Assembly: GCA_031178585.1 (NCBI GenBank) | Contig: JAPSIT010000050.1 | Coordinates: 1-11,634, forward strand | DNA length: 11,634 nt | Direction: 5' to 3' | Source: Arthrobacter sp. | GTDB lineage: Bacteria; Actinomycetota; Actinomycetes; Actinomycetales; Micrococcaceae | Shown here: positions 6,045-11,634 of the stretch, in pieces | How positions within the stretch are numbered: position 1 is the first letter of the stretch | How the letters are laid out: every line of letters starts with the position of its first letter | Translations under genes and position numbers: made by a program | The notes under the pieces: model-generated | What the model saw: only the letters and a program-made list of their open reading frames with translations | Told to the model about the DNA's origin: nothing | Database searches by the model: none

Positions 6045-9000
6045 CTACACCTCTGCGCGCAGGCGCTGGCTGATCACGGTGGAGACGCCGTCACCGCGCA
6101 TCGTAACCCCGTACAGGGCGTCTGCGACCTCCATGGTGCGCTTCTGGTGCGTGATGACAATGAGCTGGCTCGATTCACGCAGCTCCTCGAAGATGGTGAT
6201 GAGGCGCCCCAGGTTGGTGTCGTCAAGCGCGGCCTCCACTTCGTCCATGACGTAGAAGGGCGAAGGCCTGGCCTTGAAGATGGCCACGAGCAGCGCCACC
6301 GCCGTCAGGGACCGTTCGCCGCCGGACAGCAGCGACAGGCGTTTGATTTTCTTTCCGGCGGGGCGTGCTTCAACCTCGATCCCGGTGGTCAGCATGTTGT
6401 CCGGGTCCGTGAGGACCAGCCGGCCCTCGCCACCTGGAAAGAGCCGCGAAAAGACGTGGACGAACTGTGCTGCGGTGTCAGCGAAGGCCTCCGCGAAGAC
6501 CCGCTGCACCCGGTCATCAACTTCCTTGATGATGTCCAGCAGGTCCTTGCGGCTGGATTTGAGGTCTTCGAGCTGGGTGCTCAGGAACTGGTGCCGCTCC
6601 TCCAGCGCGGCAAATTCCTCCAGCGCCAGCGGGTTGACCTTGCCCAGCGAGGAGAGATCACGCTCGGCTTTGCGGAGCCGTTTTTCCTGCTCTTCGCGGA
6701 CAAAGGGCTTGCCCTCCACGACCGGTTTGCCGTCCTCGTCAACGGGTGCCCGGAGTTCAGCCCATTTGTCGGCGGATCCCGTGGCGGGCAGCGGAACCGG
6801 CTGGTCCGGTCCGTAGTCCGCCACCAGCTGGTCGGCGGTCAGGCCCAGCTCCTCGACGGACCTGGCTTCCAGTGCTTCCATCCGGAGTTTCTGCTGCGTG
6901 CGGGCAAGTTCGTCCCGGTGCACCGAGTCCGTCAGTTCCGCGAGCTCCCGGGCCAGGGCGTCGTTGGCGGTCCGGATCTCAGCCAGTTCCCGGTCCCGCT
7001 GTTCGCGGTTCTGTTCTGCGATGTCGCGTTCCCGGCCTGCCAGTTCCACCGAGGCGTCGCTGAACCGGATGATGTGCTCCGCGGCTTCCGCGACCGCGGC
7101 GGCGCGGCGGGCCTGGATCCCGCGGCGGCGGGCACGTTCGGCAGCGGCCTCCCGCGCGCGGCGTTCCGAGGCTGCTGCCCGTTCCAGCGAAGCTGCCCTG
7201 TTGGAGGTCGCGGAGAGCTGCTCCTCGGCGCTGCGCAGCGCGAGCCGGGCCTCCATTTCGCCGGAGCGCGCCTGGGCTGCCGCGGCCGCAAGCGCGTCGC
7301 GCTCCGCGGTTGACGGTTCCTCCTCTGCCGGGGCTTCCTGGGCAGCGGCCAGCCGCGCCGCGACCGCAGTCAGTGCTTCCTGTTCGGTCACCATGTTGGC
7401 CTCAGCGCGCGCCAGCGAGGCGGCCAGCCGCTCGCTCTCCCCCACGGCGCTGCGCAGCACCGAATTGAGATGGCCCAGCCGTTCAGCGACTGCGGCCAGC
7501 CGCGCGTCGGAGTCATGGAGCCTCTCGAGGGCTGCATCCGTCCGGTCCTGCGCCTCGCCCCGGCGCGACTCCGCAGCCGCCAGCGCGAAGCGGCCCTGCT
7601 CGAGTCCGGCGGTCACCGCGGCGAGCCGGGAGGCGGCGTCGTCGACGGCGGCCTGCACCTCGAGCAACGACGGCGCGCTGGCAGAGCCGCCGCTGACCGT
7701 CACAGCGGTAAAGACGTCGCCCGCCAGCGTGACGGCGGTCAGCGCAGGCTGGTCGCTGACCAGTGCGGCGGCGGCTTCCAGATCGTCGACGACGGCGGTC
7801 CCAGCCAGCAGGCGCTGCACCGCCTGCTCCGCGGCGCCCCTCGCGGACACCAGGTGAGTTGCCCAGCGGGCACCCTCCGGCAGGGCCCAGCGCGCACCCT
7901 CCGGCAGGCCCTCCGCCGGCGGCGCGGCGGAACCGTCCGCTTCGGGCAGGGTTTCCAGCAGCAGCGTGGCGCGGCCGGCGTCGTCGTCCTTAAGGAGCTG
8001 CACGACGGCGGCGGCTGTGCCGCCGTCCCGGACCACCACCGCGTCCGAGGCAGTGCCGAGGGCGGCGGCGATTGCAGTTTCGCAGCCTGGTTCCACCGTC
8101 AGGGCCGAGGCAAGGGTGCCCACAATCCCCGCCAGTCCGGCGCCGGTGGCGTGAGCGGATCCGTCCTTCCGCTGCAGGCCGAGGAGGAGCGCATCGTGGC
8201 GGGCCCTAAGCGCGTCGCGCTCCCGCACCGCTTCCCTCTCGGCGGCCCGGAGGGATTCAATTTCGGCAAGAACGGCGTCGAGGTCCGCGCTGGCTTCCTC
8301 GTACTCGGCGTCGAGGGACTCTTCACCGTCCTCGACCCCGGCAACCTGGGATTCCAGGGCCGTGAACTCCGATTGGGCCTGCTTCCGCCGTTCCTCGCCG
8401 GCAACCTGGGATTCGCGCAGCCTCCCGATTTCGGCCTGGGCGGCTTCAACTCTGGACCGGGCCGCCGCGACCTGGCCCGCCAGCCTGGCCAGGCCTTCCC
8501 GCCGGTCGGCGGCGGCGCGCATGGCGGCAGTGAGCCGTTTCTCCTCCACAGCCGCAGCATTTTCTGCTTCGCTTTTGGCAGCGCTGGCAGCTTCCAGGGC
8601 GCTGCGGCGTGCCGTGATCTGATGCTCAAGGTCTGCCTGTTCGGCGCGGACGCGGGCTGCCTGCTTCTCGAGCTGGTCGGGGTCGCGGCCGGGCTCTGTT
8701 GCTGTGTCCGCTGAGCCGAGCAGCCGGCACCGTTCCTGGGCCAGCGAGCTGAGGGAGCGCAGCCGCTCGCGCCCGGCGGTGAGCTGGTACCACGTGTCCT
8801 GGGCAGCATTAAGCCTGGGGGTGGCTTCCGCCGCAAGCTGTTCCAGCGCAGCCTGGCGCTGCCTGCCCGCCTCGAGTTTGCGTTCGACGGCACCACGCCT
8901 GGCTTTCACGGCAGTTTCGTCGGCGATGTCCTGGACGAGGTCTGTCCGGAGCCGGACAAGGTCGTCGGCGAGCAGCCGGGCGCGGGCGTCCCGTACCTCG

Positions 9001-9659
9001 AACTGGACTGCTTGTGCCCGGCGGGCCACTTCCGCCTGCTTGCCCAGCGGCGTCAGCTGGCGGCGGATCTCGGCTGTGAGATCGCTGAGCCGTTGCAGGT
9101 TGGCCTGCATGGCCTCAAGTTTGCGGACTGTCTTTTCCTTGCGGCGGCGGTGCTTGAGGATTCCGGCCGCCTCCTCGATGAAGCCGCGCCGGTCTTCGGG
9201 GGTGGCGTGCAGCACCTTATCCAGCTGCCCCTGGCCCACGATGACGTGCATTTCCCGCCCCAGGCCCGAATCGGAGAGAAGCTCCTGGATGTCCAGCAGG
9301 CGGCAGGCTGCACCGTTGATCGCATACTCGGAGCCCCCGGTGCGGAACAGCGTCCGGGAGATGGTCACTTCGCTGTACTCGATGGGGAGGGCACCGTCGG
9401 TGTTGTCGATAGTCAGCGAAACGTGGGCGCGTCCCAGCGGCGGCCGGCCGGAGGTGCCGGCGAAAATGACGTCTTCCATTTTTCCGCCGCGCAGGGTTTT
9501 GGCGCCCTGCTCGCCCATAACCCAGGACAGTGCATCCACCACATTCGACTTGCCGGAACCGTTGGGTCCCACCACGGCGGTGACGCCGGGCTCAAAGTCG
9601 AAGGTCGTCGCCGAGGCAAAGGACTTGAAGCCCCGGACGGTCAGACTTTTGAGGTGCAA
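6045..9659 (-). CDS. smc: Chromosome segregation protein SMC
   Basis: SMC is the ATPase of the bacterial condensin, which with ScpA and ScpB organises and separates chromosomes. The 1204 residues have the full family layout: N-terminal head to about 165 with Walker A GPNGSGKS at 31-38; coiled coil to about 500, rich in Ala, Arg and Glu; hinge at about 503-660; returning coiled coil to about 1010; C-terminal head with the ABC signature LSGGERS at 1111-1117 and Walker B FYVMDE at 1135-1140. The start is TTG (9657-9659), giving the typical MHLKSLTVRGFKSF N-terminus, with AGGAG upstream at a longish spacing of about 12 nt. Odd: an 8-residue tandem duplication, LPEGARWA twice, in the hinge, and a repeated ESQVAG in the first coil. 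It lies 114 nt after mutM and 38 nt before ftsY, and appears intact. Confidence 0.97.
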   Translation of the reverse strand: MHLKSLTVRGFKSFASATTFDFEPGVTAVVGPNGSGKSNVVDALSWVMGEQGAKTLRGGKMEDVIFAGTSGRPPLGRAHVSLTIDNTDGALPIEYSEVTISRTLFRTGGSEYAINGAACRLLDIQELLSDSGLGREMHVIVGQGQLDKVLHATPEDRRGFIEEAAGILKHRRRKEKTVRKLEAMQANLQRLSDLTAEIRRQLTPLGKQAEVARRAQAVQFEVRDARARLLADDLVRLRTDLVQDIADETAVKARRGAVERKLEAGRQRQAALEQLAAEATPRLNAAQDTWYQLTAGRERLRSLSSLAQERCRLLGSADTATEPGRDPDQLEKQAARVRAEQADLEHQITARRSALEAASAAKSEAENAAAVEEKRLTAAMRAAADRREGLARLAGQVAAARSRVEAAQAEIGRLRESQVAGEERRKQAQSEFTALESQVAGVEDGEESLDAEYEEASADLDAVLAEIESLRAAEREAVRERDALRARHDALLLGLQRKDGSAHATGAGLAGIVGTLASALTVEPGCETAIAAALGTASDAVVVRDGGTAAAVVQLLKDDDAGRATLLLETLPEADGSAAPPAEGLPEGARWALPEGARWATHLVSARGAAEQAVQRLLAGTAVVDDLEAAAALVSDQPALTAVTLAGDVFTAVTVSGGSASAPSLLEVQAAVDDAASRLAAVTAGLEQGRFALAAAESRRGEAQDRTDAALERLHDSDARLAAVAERLGHLNSVLRSAVGESERLAASLARAEANMVTEQEALTAVAARLAAAQEAPAEEEPSTAERDALAAAAAQARSGEMEARLALRSAEEQLSATSNRAASLERAAASERRAREAAAERARRRGIQARRAAAVAEAAEHIIRFSDASVELAGRERDIAEQNREQRDRELAEIRTANDALARELAELTDSVHRDELARTQQKLRMEALEARSVEELGLTADQLVADYGPDQPVPLPATGSADKWAELRAPVDEDGKPVVEGKPFVREEQEKRLRKAERDLSSLGKVNPLALEEFAALEERHQFLSTQLEDLKSSRKDLLDIIKEVDDRVQRVFAEAFADTAAQFVHVFSRLFPGGEGRLVLTDPDNMLTTGIEVEARPAGKKIKRLSLLSGGERSLTAVALLVAIFKARPSPFYVMDEVEAALDDTNLGRLITIFEELRESSQLIVITHQKRTMEVADALYGVTMRGDGVSTVISQRLRAEV
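7861..7908 (-). repeat. 24-bp tandem duplication inside the smc hinge
   Basis: Bases 7861-7884 and 7885-7908 are adjacent copies differing at one base (GCCCAGCGGG against GCCCAGCGCG at the start). The unit is a multiple of three, so it stays in frame and encodes LPEGARWA twice at about SMC residues 584-600. High identity suggests a fairly recent slippage event. Confidence 0.9.
8338..8414 (-). repeat. Repeated 17-bp segment in the smc coiled coil
   Basis: CCGGCAACCTGGGATTC occurs at 8338-8354 and 8398-8414, exactly 60 bp apart and in the same frame. It encodes ESQVAG twice. The sequence between the copies is not repeated, so this may be convergence on heptad-like coil sequence rather than a clean duplication. 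Confidence 0.75.
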
Positions 9660-9732
9660 GGTGTTTCTGATCTCCTGAGTGGCTGCAGCGGCTGCTTTCC
9701 CTGCCCCAAATCTACTGCCATGCGGTGCGGAA

Positions 9733-9748
9733 CCCGCGGATTTGCGGG
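9733..9748. other. Short inverted repeat in the mutM-smc gap
   Basis: CCCGC at 9733-9737 pairs with GCGGG at 9744-9748 around the loop GGATTT, in the 114-bp gap between mutM and smc. It has no T-run on either side. It could be a weak attenuator or processing site separating mutM from smc expression. I see no convincing promoter in the gap, though the minus-strand TAGATT at 9709-9714 is a poor -10 candidate. Confidence 0.25.
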
Positions 9749-9773
9749 CGTCCCGGCGGGGAGGAGGCGAAGG

Positions 9774-10730
9774 TCACCACCGGCCGTTGCGGGGCCGCGG
9801 CTGGCACACAGGACAGGTGTAGGAGGAACGGTTCATGAACATTTCGCGCTTCATCACGGCGTGCCGCCCGGATTCAGCGCAGCGGCGGCACGGCTCCCCC
9901 GCGCGCCCGTAGGCGTTCAGGGAGCGTTCGAAGTACCCCGAGGCACCATTGACGTTGACGTATAACGAGTCGAAGCTCGTGCCGCCGGCGTCGAGGGCAT
10001 CGATCATGACTTCCCGGGCTGCGGTAAGCACCCGTTCCGCTTCTGCCCGCCGCAGCGTGTCCGTGGGCCGGGCGTAATGGAGCTTGGCCCGCCACAGGGC
10101 CTCGTCCGCGTAAATGTTGCCGATGCCGGACACCAGTCCCTGGTCCAGCAGCGCGCGCTTCAGCCCGGTCTTGCGGTTCCGCAGCCTGCGGTAAAAGTCA
10201 GCAAAGGAAAAGTGCGGGTCCAGGGGGTCGCGGGCAATGTGCGATGCCTCTTCGGCGATCAGCGGCAGCGGATTTTCCGCCAGGCCACCGGGGCCGGCGT
10301 CGCTCGTGGGTACGAGCGACGTCAGGAAGAGGCCGCCGAAGATCCTTTGGTCGATGAACCGCAGCTCACCGGGCATTCCGCTGCGCGGACTCAGCCGTAG
10401 ACGGACCTTCAGGTGTTTCTCGTCGGGGACGGAAGAGTCCTGCATCAGGAGCTGTCCGCTCATCCCGAGGTGCGCCATCAGCGCCACCTTTGGAGACTCT
10501 GCGGACGCGGGAGCAGCGTCTTCACCCTGCAGCGGCATCCACAGGAACTTTCCGCGGCGGACCACGTCCAGGACTGTGGCACCCTGGAGGTTTCCCGCGA
10601 AATCCTCGGGTCCCAGGGCATGACGCCGCAGGGATCTGGGGTCGATGATGTCGACGCCGGTGATGGTCCGTCCGAGAACCCAGCTGACCAGGCCCCGGCG
10701 GACCACCTCCACTTCGGGAAGTTCAGGCAC
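9774..10730 (-). CDS. mutM: Formamidopyrimidine-DNA glycosylase MutM (Fpg)
   Basis: MutM is a bifunctional glycosylase/AP lyase that removes 8-oxoguanine and formamidopyrimidines in base excision repair. After removal of Met the mature protein begins PELPEVE, giving the catalytic Pro2 and Glu3. Also seen: K61 in RRGKF, the MSGQL loop at 90-94, [12 protein letters not shown] at 202-213 (helix-two-turn-helix DNA-binding region), and the C-terminal zinc finger with C281, C284, C306 and C309 plus R301, the residue that contacts the lesion phosphate. At 318 residues it is longer than the roughly 270 of E. coli, through small insertions near 70-80 and 140-165 and a basic tail after the last cysteine. 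All key residues favour MutM over Nei. The start is GTG, 8 nt after the rnc stop; its GAGGTGA ribosome-binding site overlaps that stop, so translation is probably coupled to rnc. Confidence 0.96.
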   Translation of the reverse strand: MPELPEVEVVRRGLVSWVLGRTITGVDIIDPRSLRRHALGPEDFAGNLQGATVLDVVRRGKFLWMPLQGEDAAPASAESPKVALMAHLGMSGQLLMQDSSVPDEKHLKVRLRLSPRSGMPGELRFIDQRIFGGLFLTSLVPTSDAGPGGLAENPLPLIAEEASHIARDPLDPHFSFADFYRRLRNRKTGLKRALLDQGLVSGIGNIYADEALWRAKLHYARPTDTLRRAEAERVLTAAREVMIDALDAGGTSFDSLYVNVNGASGYFERSLNAYGRAGEPCRRCAESGRHAVMKREMFMNRSSYTCPVCQPRPRNGRW

Positions 10731-10738
10731 GCGTCACC

Positions 10739-11476
10739 TCAGTTGCTGGCTGCGGATTCCGTGGACGTGTCCGACGCCGCGCCGGCGCTGCTGGAGCCGG
10801 TGCCGGAGAGGACACGCCAGGCATCGGCTGCAGCTTCCTGCTCCGCTTCCTTCTTCGAGTGCCCGGTTCCCTTGCCGTAAGCCTTGCCGCCGATCTGCAG
10901 CTCCGCGATGAACGTCCGGGCGTGGTCCGGGCCTGAGCCTTCCACCGCGTAGTAGATGCTGCCGAGCTGACGGCCGGCTGCCAGTTCCTGGATGCTTGTC
11001 TTCCAGTCGGTGCCGGCGCCGAGGGCCGCGGCGTCTTTCAGGAGGGGACCAATCAGGCGCATGACCAGCTGCCGGGCGGTCTCAATGTCATTGGAGACGT
11101 ACGTTGCCCCGATGAGGGCTTCCATCGTGTCAGCCAGGATCGAGGCCTTGTTCTTTCCTTCGGTGAGCTTCTCGCCCTGCCCAAGGTAGATGTACTCGCC
11201 AATGCCGAGGCTGCGTCCGATGCCCGCCAGCGCCCGGGTGCTGACCACTGCCGACCGCCGTTTGGCAAGATCGCCTTCGGGAAGCGTCGGGTTGTCCCGG
11301 TACAGGGCGTCCGTCACGGAGAACCCGAGTATGGAGTCGCCCAGGAACTCAAGCCGCTCGTTGGTGGGAATGCCGCCGTTTTCGTAGGCGTAGGAACGGT
11401 GTGTCAGAGCAAGACGAAGCGTCTCGGCGTCAATATAGACACCGAGACGCTTCAAAAGCTCTTCAGTTGAAGACAT
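10739..11476 (-). CDS. rnc: Ribonuclease III
   Basis: RNase III is a dimeric double-strand-specific endoribonuclease that processes rRNA precursors and structured mRNAs. The 245 residues carry the signature NERLEFLGDSIL at 39-50 with E40, E43 and D47, and the second catalytic cluster ADTMEALIGA with D116 and E119, matching all acidic metal-binding residues of the family. A double-stranded-RNA-binding domain spans about 148-222, ending in GHSKKEAEQEAA. The last 20 or so residues are a Ser/Ala/Thr-rich tail likely to be disordered. The ATG at 11474-11476 has only a weak purine-rich site (AGG, GAAAAGA) upstream. It lies 21 nt after the rpmF stop and 8 nt before mutM, consistent with one transcript. 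Confidence 0.97.
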   Translation of the reverse strand: MSSTEELLKRLGVYIDAETLRLALTHRSYAYENGGIPTNERLEFLGDSILGFSVTDALYRDNPTLPEGDLAKRRSAVVSTRALAGIGRSLGIGEYIYLGQGEKLTEGKNKASILADTMEALIGATYVSNDIETARQLVMRLIGPLLKDAAALGAGTDWKTSIQELAAGRQLGSIYYAVEGSGPDHARTFIAELQIGGKAYGKGTGHSKKEAEQEAAADAWRVLSGTGSSSAGAASDTSTESAASN

Positions 11477-11497
11477 TCTTTTCAGCCTGTGGGCCGA

Positions 11498-11634
11498 TTA
11501 GACGTCTGCGACCTTGCGGCCCTTGTACTCAAGGAACAGCGCAGTGCCAGCCGAGTCGGTAACGACCTTTGCCTGGTGCGGCAGGCTGTAAGTAACCTGG
11601 CCGTTCTCAACAGTCTTCACCAGGTGGGGGGCAG
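11498..11634 (-). CDS. rpmF: 50S ribosomal protein L32, C-terminal part, cut by window edge
   Basis: The minus strand from the window edge to TAA at 11498-11500 encodes 45 residues including LVKTVENGQVTYSLPHQ and ending LFLEYKGRKVADV. I recognise this as the C-terminal part of the L32 form found in Arthrobacter and relatives; the basic N-terminus (typically MAVPKRK...) lies outside the window. L32 is a small protein of the large ribosomal subunit. Most L32 proteins carry a four-cysteine zinc ribbon in this part; none of the visible residues is Cys, so this is a zinc-independent form. It is followed after 21 nt by rnc, a common actinobacterial order that supports the call. Identification rests on remembered sequence and context. 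Confidence 0.85.
   Translation of the reverse strand, partial: APHLVKTVENGQVTYSLPHQAKVVTDSAGTALFLEYKGRKVADV

Noticed and set aside
7470..8714. Plus-strand 414-codon frame inside smc
   Set aside because: Gly/Arg-rich shadow of the SMC coiled coil and hinge; smc itself is complete with both ATPase heads.
9660..9773. Small gene or RNA between mutM and smc
   Set aside because: No start with a ribosome-binding site and no conserved structure beyond a 5-bp inverted repeat.
1..11634. A novel defence or mobile system
   Set aside because: All long supported genes fall in well-known families; I found no transposase, integrase, toxin-antitoxin pair, tRNA-end repeat or CRISPR array.

Overview
The window looks like chromosomal DNA of a high-GC actinobacterium, most likely Arthrobacter or a close relative in the Micrococcaceae. 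The evidence is strong GC bias at third codon positions, GTG and TTG starts, a GlnK with the actinobacterial adenylylation tyrosine, a cysteine-free ribosomal protein L32, and the block rpmF-rnc-mutM-smc-ftsY near amtB-glnK. The genus is inferred from remembered family resemblance, not from a search.

Layout. (1) Positions 2-1387, plus strand: a glucose-6-phosphate dehydrogenase homologue cut at its 5' end. (2) Positions 1431-1486: a short direct repeat and a hairpin that probably ends transcription from both sides. (3) Positions 1521-3235, minus strand: amtB and glnK, overlapping by 4 bp, for ammonium uptake and its control. (4) Positions 3236-3462: the only sizeable gene-free stretch (227 bp). 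It is a divergent promoter region holding a phased pentamer array that resembles a GlnR operator. (5) Positions 3463-4716, plus strand: a DHA1-type MFS exporter. (6) Positions 4733-4782: a perfect 22-bp-stem hairpin between two convergent genes. (7) Positions 4798-11634, minus strand: rpmF (partial), rnc, mutM, smc and ftsY, read in that order.

How the genes relate. The rpmF-to-ftsY block is housekeeping: ribosome assembly and RNA processing (L32, RNase III), oxidative DNA repair (MutM), chromosome organisation (SMC) and SRP-dependent membrane targeting (FtsY). amtB-glnK forms a separate nitrogen unit in which GlnK plugs the AmtB channel when nitrogen is plentiful. In many actinobacteria glnD follows glnK and ffh lies further on. 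Here a terminator and a convergent dehydrogenase gene follow instead, and an MFS gene on the opposite strand separates ftsY from amtB.

I see no mobile element, CRISPR array, RNA gene or obviously new multi-gene system. The points most worth checking are the dehydrogenase, whose cofactor- and substrate-binding residues differ from classical G6PD; the possible nitrogen operator; a 24-bp in-frame tandem duplication in the SMC hinge; and the zinc-free L32.
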